Positions 44,503-53,747 are shown, numbered from the stretch's first letter. The stretch is 64,000 nt of DNA from Alicyclobacillus sp. ALC3 (GCF_028751195.1 NZ_CP066784.1:2790001-2854000), one strand, 5' to 3'. Numbers and translations: made by a program. Notes: a model not told the origin generated them from the letters alone.

Positions 44503-45522
44503 GTGGCGACCGACTACAGTCAGGCCCAGCGCCTGATCCAGATGTTACACATGATTCACGCCGAGCCAGGGGAGTACACCATCGAGAAGCTGGCTCATTA
44601 CTTCAATGTCAGCCAGCGGACGATTATCCGAGATGTCAATGACCTACGTGATCTCGATTGTCGAATTGAGACGAAAGAAGGCACCGGCGGCTACCAAGTC
44701 TTCTATGACCCGCTTCGCCTGCCGATGCGGCTGACCGAAGAAGAGAGGGCCGCCATCGACCTGATGCCGGAGCTCGCCGCTTCGCGCAGCACGGAGCCCG
44801 GCTTCGGTGAGGTGCTAGCCGCGTATCACACCGCGATTGCGAAGGTGTACGACAAACTTGGATTCAGCAGCGGCGAGGGGAACCGGCGGGATCGGCTGAC
44901 AGAGCGCATCCTGCTTAGCCCACGCGACGAGGACGGCAACCACGACGGCAGTATCATCGAGCTGTTCGACGCTGTTCAGCGGCAGTCGACAGTGGACATG
45001 ATGTACTACACCGCGAGCACTGACAAATGGACGCAGCGCATGTTTGACCCCTACTACATCCTCCCTCGACACAACAACCTGTACGCCATCGGCTACTGCC
45101 ACCTTTCGGATTCGTTTCGAACGTTCCGGGTCAGTCGCATGCGCAACGTCCGTTGTCTCGACCGACCGTACATCGAGCACGAGGACTTTATGCTCAAAAA
45201 AGTCGTCGAGCAGGCCTTTGGTGTCGACTCCAACGGACAACTCATCACGGCCGTGGTGCGCTTTCCTAAGCGGGTGATTGCGTACGTCAAGGAGGATATC
45301 GACAACAAGAACAGCATTCTCGAGGAGACGGAGGCAGGGTCTGACAACGTCCAGTTGAAAATCCGAACACACCTGAATGCGGAGTTCTTGCGCTGGGTGT
45401 TCCAGTATGGCTCGGACATCGAGGTCGTGGGACCAGATGAGTTGATCGCCGAGATCCGCAGGAGCGTACAGACCTTGGCACAGCGGTATTTGGGGGCTGG
45501 ACAGGCCGTGGTCGAGGCATGA
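44503..45522 (+). CDS. WYL-domain transcriptional regulator
   Basis: A 339-residue protein. An N-terminal winged helix (YTIEKLAHYFNVSQRTIIRDVNDLRDL, residues ~25-50) is followed by a WYL domain (QRQSTVDMMYYTAST ... YYILPRHNNLYAIGYCHLS ... RTFRVSRMRNV) and a WCX C-terminal extension. GTG 44503 is chosen because GGGGGTGG lies before it; an earlier in-frame start (44419) lacks one. WYL proteins sense nucleotide or nucleic-acid ligands and often regulate stress, DNA repair or defence genes. No defence gene is adjacent. Confidence 0.87.
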   Translation: MATDYSQAQRLIQMLHMIHAEPGEYTIEKLAHYFNVSQRTIIRDVNDLRDLDCRIETKEGTGGYQVFYDPLRLPMRLTEEERAAIDLMPELAASRSTEPGFGEVLAAYHTAIAKVYDKLGFSSGEGNRRDRLTERILLSPRDEDGNHDGSIIELFDAVQRQSTVDMMYYTASTDKWTQRMFDPYYILPRHNNLYAIGYCHLSDSFRTFRVSRMRNVRCLDRPYIEHEDFMLKKVVEQAFGVDSNGQLITAVVRFPKRVIAYVKEDIDNKNSILEETEAGSDNVQLKIRTHLNAEFLRWVFQYGSDIEVVGPDELIAEIRRSVQTLAQRYLGAGQAVVEA

Positions 45523-45570
45523 AAGCCTAGCTTAGGGTGGTTCTGCGCTTTAGGTTCTGGCTACGATCGC

Positions 45571-47115
45571 CTATTGTGGCTGTGGCGGCACGAGTGGTGT
45601 TGCGGCGATTTCCCTGGCCTGGCTTTCGATCTCGGCAATCCGCCGCAACAGCGCCTCTTTGGCGGGAAGTTGCGGCGGACAGGCGTAGTAAGCGTCCGCG
45701 TAGGCCTTCCTGGCTGCGGGCAACAGTCCGGCCAACTGGAGGGACTCCGCGAGCATGGCGAGCAGGTTCCACCGATCCAGCCCGCTCACCTCGGAGAACT
45801 GCAAGTGCGGCTGCTGCACGAGTTGTTGCAGCGATTGAATGGCGCCACGCAACATCTGGACTGCTACGGAGACGTCCGCGCGCGCGGACAAATAGGCGGG
45901 ATCGACCAGATGTGGATAACGTTCAGTCAGAAGAGTGGCGTGAGCGCGCGCGGCCGCGACATCGTTGGCTTCCATGAGAACCTGCGTCAGCAGCAACTCC
46001 GCCTCTTGGCGCCAGGGGAGGGCGGGATCGGCTAAGGCAGCTTGCAGGTGCCCGACGGCTTGTGCGTAGCGCTTGGCCTGCTGACTCTCCTTCGCGAGAT
46101 AGAGGTGTTGTCCGCTCGTCGGGGAGACGAGTGGCCCTGGTTTCGCGGTGGCAAACTCGGCGACAGCGTCCGCGATGCCACGGCTCATCGTCTGCACGAA
46201 CGAGTCGAGCGAAAACGGTGACCGCTCGGTGGCGCTGCGCTGTAAAAAAGCCTCGATGGCGTCGAGGTAGCCGTTGTACTGTGCATCCGACATCTGGGTG
46301 AGGTAGGCGTAGAGTTCTTCGTGCGTGTTGAAGTGACCGCGGTCGATGAAGCACTCGGGCGGAATTGTGTCTGTGACGTGGCTGTCTCCCCAGTACACCG
46401 GGACGCACCCTGCGAAGAACGAGTCGAAGATTTTCTCCGTCAGGTACCCAGGCATCCCTTTCGCGTTTTCGTAGCAGATGGAAAACTTGTAGTTGGACAG
46501 CACCTGCTTTTTGCCGTGCGCAATTCCTTTGTAGTTTTTGATCCCGACCTTCTCCCACCCTCTCCCGTACAAGTGCAGGTCGTCTGGGTGGTGCGTGTTA
46601 AACCACAGCAGGGTATTGACGCGTTCGGAGTACAACTGCTGCGGGTGGGTGAAGTATTTGTGGCCGTTCATCATCACGCACAAACTGGCTCGCTCTTTGC
46701 GGCGCAGCATGGGCACGCTGAAGTCGTAACAAAATGAGTTGAATTTGATGTATTTGTGACCGTCTACCATCTGGTCGAACTCGGTGAACACCTTGACGAA
46801 AGCGTCGTGATTGCTCATCTGGTGCGACGATGGGTACACGACGGGGGGTTCGTAGTTCCACAGAATCATCGGCTTGTTGTGTTGGCGGGCGTAGGTGTAG
46901 ACGGGATCGCCGGTTGCGGGCACTTCGTGGAAGACGAAGACGTCAATCTCCTCTGCTTGGAACCGCTGGGCTTGGTCAAACCGCCAGCCGATGGTGTTCC
47001 CGTACGCCTGTAGAGCGCGCAGGCCGGCGAATAGGTCCTCGCCAAAGTCGGTGCGATTGGGCTGGAAAAACAGCTTGTTCTCTCCAACCCAGATGCTGTA
47101 AAACGCGACGTTCAT
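45571..47115 (-). CDS. glycosyltransferase family 10-like protein with C-terminal TPR-like region
   Basis: A 514-residue protein. The N-terminal half starts MNVAFYSIWVGENKLFF. The central block NYKFSICYENAKGMPGYLTEKIFDSFFAGCVPVYWGD followed by IPPECFIDRGHF is the GDP-fucose-binding signature of GT10 (alpha-1,3-fucosyltransferase) enzymes. Residues ~330-500 form helical pairs like TPRs (LYLAKESQQAKRYAQAVGHLQAAL). The enzyme may glycosylate a surface polymer or protein from the cytoplasm. It converges on the WYL gene and no other cell-surface genes are adjacent. Confidence 0.8.
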   Translation of the reverse strand: MNVAFYSIWVGENKLFFQPNRTDFGEDLFAGLRALQAYGNTIGWRFDQAQRFQAEEIDVFVFHEVPATGDPVYTYARQHNKPMILWNYEPPVVYPSSHQMSNHDAFVKVFTEFDQMVDGHKYIKFNSFCYDFSVPMLRRKERASLCVMMNGHKYFTHPQQLYSERVNTLLWFNTHHPDDLHLYGRGWEKVGIKNYKGIAHGKKQVLSNYKFSICYENAKGMPGYLTEKIFDSFFAGCVPVYWGDSHVTDTIPPECFIDRGHFNTHEELYAYLTQMSDAQYNGYLDAIEAFLQRSATERSPFSLDSFVQTMSRGIADAVAEFATAKPGPLVSPTSGQHLYLAKESQQAKRYAQAVGHLQAALADPALPWRQEAELLLTQVLMEANDVAAARAHATLLTERYPHLVDPAYLSARADVSVAVQMLRGAIQSLQQLVQQPHLQFSEVSGLDRWNLLAMLAESLQLAGLLPAARKAYADAYYACPPQLPAKEALLRRIAEIESQAREIAATPLVPPQPQ

Positions 47116-47445
47116 CCGGTGCGGCCCCTTTCGTTACGGCTTGCGGCAGCAGACTCGCCCGACAAGTTCCGATACACTTCGACAAGCTCATGCGCGCCGG
47201 TTCGATAACAATCTACAAGCATCTCAGGCAACATCCTTCTCATGATATATCAACGGAGTGAATGGTGGATACGGCAGAATAGCATTCGCGTGGAGGCGGC
47301 GCCGAGCGGCAAAAAGAGCGTTTGCTCTGCTCCATCCGCTCAGTCACGCCGCCCGGCACAACCCGCGCTTGCGCCAACCTGCGAGGTTGAGGCGACCGCT
47401 CGCTCGTGCTAGACTGAGGCGGTTGATGAGAGGGTGGGAGAGTAA
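47116..47445. other. divergent intergenic region, no gene
   Basis: Between the glycosyltransferase and the CysQ-like gene. A small AAAAAGAGCG/CTCTGCTC-type hairpin lies near 47311-47330. I see no clear promoter or gene. Confidence 0.4.
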
Positions 47446-48225
47446 ATGAACATAGATGAAGTGTTTTTACAGTCGACGGCTGCCATTGTACGCGAGGCGG
47501 GGGCCATCATTGAGCAGATTGCAGAAGCGGGTTTCGAAACGGAGTATAAGGAGCGGCATGATCCGGTGACGACCGCCGATCACGCAGCGAACGACTACCT
47601 CAAGGAGCATCTGCTCGCCTTGTTGCCCGAGGCCGGGTGGCTGTCAGAGGAGACTCGGGACAACGCGGATCGGCTCGACAAGGAGTATGTGTGGATCGTC
47701 GACCCGATCGACGGGACGAAGGAGTTTGTCCAGCGCGTGCCACAGTACGCTGTGTCGGTGGCACTGGCGAAGAACGGCGTGGCCATCCTGGGTGTGGTCT
47801 ACAACCCGGCCAACGGCGAGTGCTTCACGGCGCTCCAAGGCGCGGGGGCCTGGTTGAATGACGAGGTGATGAAGGCGGATCACCCGTCCGAGCAACGCCT
47901 CGCGGTGCTCGGTAGCCGCTCGGAGATGAAACGCGGCGAGTTCGAGCCATTTCTGGACGTGATGGACGTGGCGGCAGTCGGGTCAATCGCCTACAAGCTC
48001 GCTCTGATTGCCGCCGGCCGGGCAAACGCGACGTTCAGCCTCGGCCCAAAGAATGAGTGGGACATTGCAGCGGGCGTGATTTTGGTCCAGGCCGCCGGCG
48101 GCCGCGCCACGGACAAGGCCGGCACTGACTTCACGTTTAATCAGAGAGACACGTTGACAAACGGGATCTTCGCGGCGACCGCTGCGGATTATGACCGGGT
48201 GCTGGAGCTCATCAAAGGTCGGTGA
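47446..48225 (+). CDS. cysQ: 3'(2'),5'-bisphosphate nucleotidase / inositol monophosphatase family
   Basis: A 259-residue Li+-sensitive phosphatase. The metal site is in GWLSEETRDN (Glu-Glu), WIVDPIDGTKEFVQ (DPIDGT) and KNEWDIAAGVILVQAAGG (WD). KEFVQ after DPIDGT is characteristic of CysQ. CysQ removes the 3' phosphate of PAP left from sulfate assimilation. ATG 47446 follows GGTGGGAGAG. It stands alone next to the repeat array. Confidence 0.88.
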   Translation: MNIDEVFLQSTAAIVREAGAIIEQIAEAGFETEYKERHDPVTTADHAANDYLKEHLLALLPEAGWLSEETRDNADRLDKEYVWIVDPIDGTKEFVQRVPQYAVSVALAKNGVAILGVVYNPANGECFTALQGAGAWLNDEVMKADHPSEQRLAVLGSRSEMKRGEFEPFLDVMDVAAVGSIAYKLALIAAGRANATFSLGPKNEWDIAAGVILVQAAGGRATDKAGTDFTFNQRDTLTNGIFAATAADYDRVLELIKGR

Positions 48226-48274
48226 GGGCGACGAGCGGTGAGGGCCGAGCGGTGAGAGCGACGTGCGGTGTTGG

Positions 48275-48361
48275 TATGTTGGCATAATCGGGATCATAAC
48301 GACCTCAAAGCGCGCTATCACCGCAAAGGTTACATAATACGACCCTTTAGTGCGCTTAAAG
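48275..48361 (+). repeat. left part of a family C repeat copy, interrupted by an IS66-type element
   Basis: Starts TATGTTGGCATAATCGGG and runs through CAAAGCGCGCTATCACCG to GCTTAAAG, where the element begins. The continuation resumes at 50856. If the element and one GCTTAAAG are removed, the unit matches the downstream tandem copies. Confidence 0.9.
48354..48361 (+). other. 8-bp target-site duplication, left (GCTTAAAG)
   Basis: GCTTAAAG at 48354-48361 and again at 50856-50863 flanks the element directly. Eight bp is the usual duplication for IS66-family transposition. Confidence 0.92.
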
Positions 48362-48447
48362 GTTACTACTCAGGTACCCCGTCGCAAGGCACCCCAAAAG
48401 GGGGTGTTGAGGACACCCCTTGCGACAGACTTTTTGGGCTACTTTTG

Positions 48448-49926
48448 TCAGGTCCCTGCGAAGACCGGCTGGCCACGAAGGACCGAAACCAGGGAAGGAA
48501 GTAGAGGAAGGTTCTGTTTTAACAGGCTAGAGATAAGGCTGCGGAGTACGGAGAAGGTCTTACCGCCCTCCTGTGTACGAAAGAGCCCGGAGACCTTCTG
48601 TTTCACCTTGGTCATCCGAATGTCCCGTTCCGCCTGGTTGTTGTCAAAGGGCACGTTCGCATCCCAAAGGAAGCGAAGGATGGACTCCTTGTGCGACTCA
48701 AATCGCTGTCCTAAATTAGCGGCTTTGCTTTTGCACTTTCGTCCACGTGGTCCTGTTTTCGTCGGCACAGGATCCAGCGCCCATTCAGTTTTGCCTAGCT
48801 CAAGAATGGCATCGTAAGCCGTCTCAATCTCGGCAATGGTTTCATCAGCGAGCGGGAGACCCTTCTCCCGGGCGTCCCTAGTGAGCTTCCAAGCGCCTCG
48901 GAGCAATTCCTTCATCTGCTTAGCCCACTGATGTCCATCATTGTCCAGGATACCTTGACATTCGCGCAGGAGGTGAGCATTGCATAGCGCATGCTCAAAT
49001 GAGTAGATGGGTCGGAAGTAGGCCGAGAGGCAGTCATGAACGACGACGCCCTTAAAGGTGTCCAGTATCCCCATGCCTTCAATCGCGCCGGTACCACGCT
49101 GTGGATAAGTGTCCATGAGCGTCCATTCTGGATTGGACACGACATGCAACCAATGTTGTTTGTTGACGATACGTACACCCGTTTCGTCGGTATGGAGCAG
49201 CGGCGCATTGCACAAGTTCTCCCGAATGACGGGGATGGCGCTTAACTCCACGGCACCCGCCATGCTCTCTAATTGGCTCAACAGGGTCGCTTCACTGGGC
49301 CGTTGTCCAGTTAGGTCGGCATAGAACTGTCCGATTCGGTCTAAAGGGAGCATATGATAGGCATTTAAATATGTGGTCCATGCTGCAAATCCATCCCCAT
49401 ACTGCACTGGAGCTTTGACGCCATCCGGGAAGCTGGCACGTTGCAATGTATTGCAGCAGGGACAGCGCTTTTCCTCGGCTTGGTGCTCTGTCACAACGAG
49501 ACGAGGTGCGGGCAAGTCGAATACCTGACGTTTCACGAGGCCCTTCGTGGCTACCGTTTCCAACGATGCGGCACAGTTGGGACAGGCGTTAAGCTTGTGG
49601 ACGATGACCTCATCGGGGGTCTTGCTCATGAGCAGAGTGTGCCCGCTATGCCCTTTGGGGCCGCCTCTCTTACCACCCGGCTGGCGTGAATTCGTTGGTT
49701 TACGAAATCCATCACTAGATGGAGGCTTACTGGAATTGCGGCTGTTCTGGTTCACTTGGCTCTCGAGGACCCTTACACGCTCTTTTAACTCGCGGATTTC
49801 AGCCGCCTGTTGCTCAACGATAGCTACGAGTCCTCGTACCAAATCAACAACCGCATCAGGTCCCTGTTCATATACTTGCAAAATGCATTCACGTTCCATT
49901 GCTTTAAATTCCAGTTCAAATTCCAT
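48448..49926 (-). CDS. tnpC: IS66-family transposase (TnpC)
   Basis: A 492-residue transposase. Order of parts: an N-terminal leucine-zipper-like coiled coil (AAEIRELKERVRVLESQ), the SSKPPSSDGF linker, a zinc-finger region with CPNCAASL and CPCCN, then the DDE core. The catalytic residues are Asp in LLHTDETGVRI, Asp in VVHDCLSAY and Glu in FDNNQAERDIRMTK. The frame is full length. ATG 49926 has AGGGAGGT 8 nt upstream and overlaps the stop of the DUF4338 gene by 11 bp, so the two are co-translated. Confidence 0.93.
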   Translation of the reverse strand: MEFELEFKAMERECILQVYEQGPDAVVDLVRGLVAIVEQQAAEIRELKERVRVLESQVNQNSRNSSKPPSSDGFRKPTNSRQPGGKRGGPKGHSGHTLLMSKTPDEVIVHKLNACPNCAASLETVATKGLVKRQVFDLPAPRLVVTEHQAEEKRCPCCNTLQRASFPDGVKAPVQYGDGFAAWTTYLNAYHMLPLDRIGQFYADLTGQRPSEATLLSQLESMAGAVELSAIPVIRENLCNAPLLHTDETGVRIVNKQHWLHVVSNPEWTLMDTYPQRGTGAIEGMGILDTFKGVVVHDCLSAYFRPIYSFEHALCNAHLLRECQGILDNDGHQWAKQMKELLRGAWKLTRDAREKGLPLADETIAEIETAYDAILELGKTEWALDPVPTKTGPRGRKCKSKAANLGQRFESHKESILRFLWDANVPFDNNQAERDIRMTKVKQKVSGLFRTQEGGKTFSVLRSLISSLLKQNLPLLPSLVSVLRGQPVFAGT

Positions 49927-50779
49927 TCGAAAGTACCTCCCTTGCATTGGGCACCAGGGCATACACATAAACATCCTTGCGTGTAACGCTCAAGGTATGG
50001 TGCGTGTCATTGCGGCTTCTCCCTTGCGTCTGGCCGACTTGAATCCAGTTAGCAGCCCGGTAGCACGTGCCACGGAATCGTTGCTGTTCGACAAACGTCT
50101 CCAGCAGGTGCACCGGATGACCATACTTGTCCATCCAGTCTCGGCAGATGCGACTGGCGATGCGGCTGAGGAGATGACTAGCCAGATTGGGAACGGTGAC
50201 CCAAGGGAGGATGAGAAAGCGCATGTTGTTTGTCACAAGGGATAAGGAATTCCGACGAACACCCGGTGTCCAGCGAATCCACGCGTCGCGTGGCGCAACT
50301 TTCCAAGCAGCAGACCCAAAGAGCAGGCACGCTAATGGGCGTCCGTACCGGTCGTAGACAAGATACTTCATGTTTTCACCGACCGCGCCGCAGAATCCCA
50401 GGTAATGATATGCGGCGAGCAAATGTCGGAACAAAACTGATGATGCGGATGTCTTTACAATCTCGATTCGCAGCGGCAACAGATCTCGCAAGGGACCCGA
50501 AACGGGGGTAGTGTCATGGGCAACGGAACGAACGATTCTTGTCGCGTTTCCAACGCCGACGGCGCGAGGGGCTGGAAGTCGAATGTATTTCAGTCGCTCA
50601 AGTTTGAGCAACATGGTACGACAGGCCATGTCTTTTAGCTGGCCATTGCCGTTTGTCCAGTTCCAAGTCGCACACAGTTCGCGCGATAACCGAGTGCGAT
50701 TCCAGTCAGGGTGACAATGGATGAGTTCACGTATCCATGCAATATCTTGTTCGGTAAGGTGGCGTCCTTGTATCTGCAT
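49916..50779 (-). CDS. DUF4338 protein (DruA family), carried by the IS66 element
   Basis: A 287-residue protein of the DUF4338 family, the family that contains DruA of the Druantia anti-phage system. Visible family blocks: the N-terminal winged-helix-like ELCATWNWTNGNGQLKDMACR, LLAAYHYLGF, GENMKYLVYDRYGRPLACLLFG, AAWKVAPRDAWI, NNMRFLILPWVTVPNLASHLL, DWMDKYGHPVHLLETFV and FRGTCYRAANWIQVGQTQGR. It is the first gene of the element and overlaps tnpC. Druantia normally adds the large DruE helicase and other genes, none of which is here. A role in transposition, as a DNA-binding or nuclease-like helper, is more likely than defence. Confidence 0.88.
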   Translation of the reverse strand: MQIQGRHLTEQDIAWIRELIHCHPDWNRTRLSRELCATWNWTNGNGQLKDMACRTMLLKLERLKYIRLPAPRAVGVGNATRIVRSVAHDTTPVSGPLRDLLPLRIEIVKTSASSVLFRHLLAAYHYLGFCGAVGENMKYLVYDRYGRPLACLLFGSAAWKVAPRDAWIRWTPGVRRNSLSLVTNNMRFLILPWVTVPNLASHLLSRIASRICRDWMDKYGHPVHLLETFVEQQRFRGTCYRAANWIQVGQTQGRSRNDTHHTLSVTRKDVYVYALVPNAREVLSNGI

Positions 50780-50855
50780 ACCACCATTCTACAAACAAAA
50801 GACCGCTGAGTCCAGCTATTTCTAGCCTGGACTCAGCGGGTACCTGAGTAGTAAC

Positions 50856-52323
50856 GCTTAAAGTGCGCTATTCATCTCCGGATCCCGGTTTTCACCTAGT
50901 TTTATCCAGGATAACGCCGTTTCAGCGCATTATCGACTCCAGAATTGGCCGTCACGCGGTTATAACGCACTCTGAGGACACTAACGTTTCCAGATAACGC
51001 GCTCGCGGCGCGTTATGAGGGCGGATGCGGTGTCGGATGCGGAGCGGAGGTGACACCGGGATCGTGGAGATGGCGCTTCGAACTCACGGTGAAGCTATGT
51101 TGGCATAATCGGGATCATAACGACCTCAAAGCGCGTTATCACGGTGAAGGTTACATAACACGACCCTTTAGTGCGCTTAAAGTGCGCTATTCATCTCCGG
51201 ATCCCGGTTTTCGCCTAGTTTTATCCAGAATAACGCCATTTCAGCGCGTTATCGACTCCAGAATTGGCCGTCACGCGGTTATAACGCACTCTGAGGACGC
51301 TAACGTTTGCGGATAACGCGCTCGCGGCGCGCTATGGAGGGCGGTCCCGGTGTCGGATGCCGTGTCGGAGTTGACCTCGGGCTGGTGGGGGTGGTGCGTC
51401 GACTCACGGTGAAGGTATGTTGGCATAATCGGGATCATAACGACCTCAAAGCGCGCTATCACCGCGAAGGTTACATAATACGACTCTTTAGTGCGCTTAA
51501 AGTGCGCTATTCATCTCCGGATCCCGGTTTTCACCTAGTTTTATCCAGGATAACGCCATTTCAGCGCGTTATCGACTCCAGAATTGGCCGTCACGCGGTT
51601 ATAACGCACTCTGAGGACGCTAACGTTTGCGGATAACGCGCCCGCGGCGCGCTATGGAGGGCGGTCCCGGTGTCGGATGCGGTTTCGGGGGCGCTGGTGG
51701 AGGTGACACCGGGCTGGTGGAGATGGTGCGTCGACTCACGGTGAAGGTATGTTGGCATAATCGGGATCATAAGGACCTCAAAGCGCGTTATCACCGCGAA
51801 GGTTACATAATACGACCCTTTAGTGCGCTTAAAGTGCGCTATTCATCTCCGGATCCCGGTTTTCACCTAGTTTTATCCAGGATAACGTCATTTTAGCGCA
51901 TTATCGACTCCAGAATTGGCCGTCACGCGGTTTTAACGCACTCTGAGGACACTAACGTTTGCGGATAACGCGCTCGCGGCGCGTTATGGGGGGCGGGTCC
52001 CGGTGTCGGATGCGGTTTCGGGGGCGCTGGTGGAGGTGACACCGGGCTGGTGGGGGTGGTGCGTCGACTCACGGGGAAGGTATGTTGACATAATCGGGAT
52101 CATAACGACCTCAAAGCGCGCTATCACCGCGAAGGTTACATAATACGACCCTTTAGTGCGCTTAAAGTGCGCTATTCCATCTCCGGATCCCAGTTTTCGC
52201 CTATTTTTATCCAGCATAACGCCATTTCAGCGCGTTATCGATTCCAGAATTGGCCGTCACGCGGTTTTAACGCACTCTGAGGACACTAACGTTTGCGGAT
52301 AACGCGCTAGCGGGCGCGTTATG
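50856..52323 (+). repeat. tandem array of a ~320-333 bp repeat (family C)
   Basis: Right part of the split copy (50856-51017) and four full copies with cores 51096-51335, 51416-51655, 51748-51987 and 52081-52323. Each runs from TATGTTGGCATAATCGGG through CGCTTAAAGTGCGCTATT and ATCGACTCCAGAATTGGC to a terminal palindrome ATAACGCGC / GCGCGTTAT. Linkers of ~80-95 bp carry GGTGTCGGATGCGG units. Copies are >90% alike by eye. Open frames of 60-110 codons repeat with the unit and have no supported product. Confidence 0.92.
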
Positions 52324-52337
52324 GGGGGCGGGTCCCG

Positions 52338-52545
52338 GTGTCGGATGCGGTCCCGATGTCGGATGCCGTCCCGGTGTCGGATGCCGTCCCGGTGTCGGAT
52401 GCGGTGTCGGAGGTGCCCCCGGGCAACGGCCCCCGCGCCCTACCTCGCGTCGCCGTTGCCCTCGCCGTTGCCCTCGCCGTTGCCCTCGCCGTTGCCCTCG
52501 CCGTTGCCCTCGCCGTTGCCCTCGCCGTTGCCCTCGCCTCGCCGT
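52338..52545 (+). repeat. 18-bp and 12-bp minisatellites next to xylR
   Basis: Units of about 18 bp (GATGCCGTCCCGGTGTCG) at ~52338-52410, then seven perfect copies of CGCCGTTGCCCT at 52451-52534 and a partial eighth. The array reaches the 3' end of the xylR gene. Confidence 0.85.
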
Positions 52546-52550
52546 TGCCC

Positions 52551-53747
52551 CTACCGCGCTCCGGCACGAGACGGTTCCGCGTGCGCGTACGGAAACGGCC
52601 CTTGAAAGTAATCGTTTAAGGCCAAGGAGGCGGCGCCAGTCGCGGTCGCGTTTCGGCCCAGGGAAGATAGCTCGACGCGTGCCAGTGAACCTGGGACCCC
52701 GAGTGCGGCGGTGTGGATGACTTCTTTCACCGAGTTGAGCAGATATTCTCCGGCCTCGCTCAGGCGATTGCCAATCACGACGAGGCTCGGATTCAGGCCG
52801 TTAATCACGTTACTGATTCCCATGCCGAGGTAGCGGCCGACACTGTCGACGGCTTCGATGGCGTTTTGTTCGCCGACAGCAAGCCGATGCATGATCTCGT
52901 CAAACGGCACCGCGGCCCCGGCGAGTTGGGTGTACTTGGAAACTAGTGCGCGTGTGGACGCGTACATTTCCAAACAGCCGCGGCTCCCGCATGAACAGCG
53001 CAGGCCCCGCGCTTCGACAATCATGTGCCCAAACTCACCGGCGGTGCCGCCGCTGCCGCGGATGAGTGTGTGATTTAGGACGATCCCGACGCCAATTCCA
53101 GCCCCGGTACTAAAGTATACGGCGTTTTCATCCGCTGTCCCGACGCCGAACAACTGCTCGGCCAGCGCTCCTGTGTTCGCCTCGTTGTCGATAAACACAG
53201 GCAGGTTGATATGCGCTTCCAAATATGCGCGCAGTGGTACATCGGACCAGCCTAGGTTGGGGGCGTAGAGGACGTTGCCCGAAGCAAAATCCACGAGGCC
53301 CGGCACGCCGAGACCGACGCCAATAATCCCGAGTTTTGACTGCGGTGTCTTCGTCACCTCTTCATTGATGCAGTTGACGATTTCAGCCACGACGCTGCGT
53401 ACGTCCGTGGTCGGGAGCGGTGATTCATAGCTGGAGACCACTCGTCCAGCCAAGTCGACCGTAAGAACGCGGACGTAATCAATCCCAAGTTCGACACCAA
53501 TCGCGTAGCCGGCAGTCGCGTTAAACCCGAGCATGCGAGGCCGGCGGCCGACGGCTGAGCGAACTGAGCCGAGTTCAATCACCAGGCCCTCCTGAATGAA
53601 CTCATCGACAATGGAAGACACTGTCGCTTTGTTCAGGCCACTTTCTACCGAGATCTGCGCGCGGGAGATCGGACTCTGATTGCGGATCAGGTTCATAATG
53701 ATATTTTTGTTCAATTCCTTGATAAGTGTCTGGTCGCCAGTTCTCAT
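52551..53747 (-). CDS. xylR: ROK-family xylose-responsive repressor
   Basis: A 398-residue ROK repressor. The N-terminal winged helix (NQSPISRAQISVESGLNKATVSSIVDEF) recalls Bacillus XylR. The ROK sugar-binding domain has FIDNEANTGALAEQLFG, the FGHMIVEARGLRCSCGSRGCLEMYAS zinc/ROK signature and a degenerate ATP site. It is divergent from the deacetylase and sugar-import genes. XylR-like operators at 53877-53895 and 54666-54691 are its probable targets, released by xylose. The C-terminal ~12 residues are hydrophilic and lead into the minisatellite. Confidence 0.9.
   Translation of the reverse strand: MRTGDQTLIKELNKNIIMNLIRNQSPISRAQISVESGLNKATVSSIVDEFIQEGLVIELGSVRSAVGRRPRMLGFNATAGYAIGVELGIDYVRVLTVDLAGRVVSSYESPLPTTDVRSVVAEIVNCINEEVTKTPQSKLGIIGVGLGVPGLVDFASGNVLYAPNLGWSDVPLRAYLEAHINLPVFIDNEANTGALAEQLFGVGTADENAVYFSTGAGIGVGIVLNHTLIRGSGGTAGEFGHMIVEARGLRCSCGSRGCLEMYASTRALVSKYTQLAGAAVPFDEIMHRLAVGEQNAIEAVDSVGRYLGMGISNVINGLNPSLVVIGNRLSEAGEYLLNSVKEVIHTAALGVPGSLARVELSSLGRNATATGAASLALNDYFQGPFPYAHAEPSRAGAR

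Larger units (their letters stand above)
48362..50855 (-). mobile_element. complete IS66-family element with a DUF4338 gene (2494 bp)
   Basis: Perfect 17-bp terminal inverted repeats GTTACTACTCAGGTACC (48362-48378) and its complement (50839-50855), plus 8-bp target duplications. Inside lie a DUF4338 gene and an IS66 TnpC gene, both on the minus strand and overlapping. The tnpA and tnpB genes of classical IS66 are absent, as in the ISBst12-like subgroup. All parts are intact, so recent and perhaps continuing activity is likely. Confidence 0.93.

Noticed and set aside
49916..50779. Full Druantia anti-phage system
   Set aside because: Only the DUF4338 gene is present, within transposon ends. 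No DruE-type helicase or other Druantia genes are nearby.
51050..52217. Open frames of 77-109 codons in the family C copies
   Set aside because: They arise from repeat copies, differ in length with the linkers, and have no start signals or domains.
48275..52323. CRISPR array
   Set aside because: Repeats are ~240 bp cores with similar linkers, not 25-40 bp repeats with unique spacers, and no cas gene is present.
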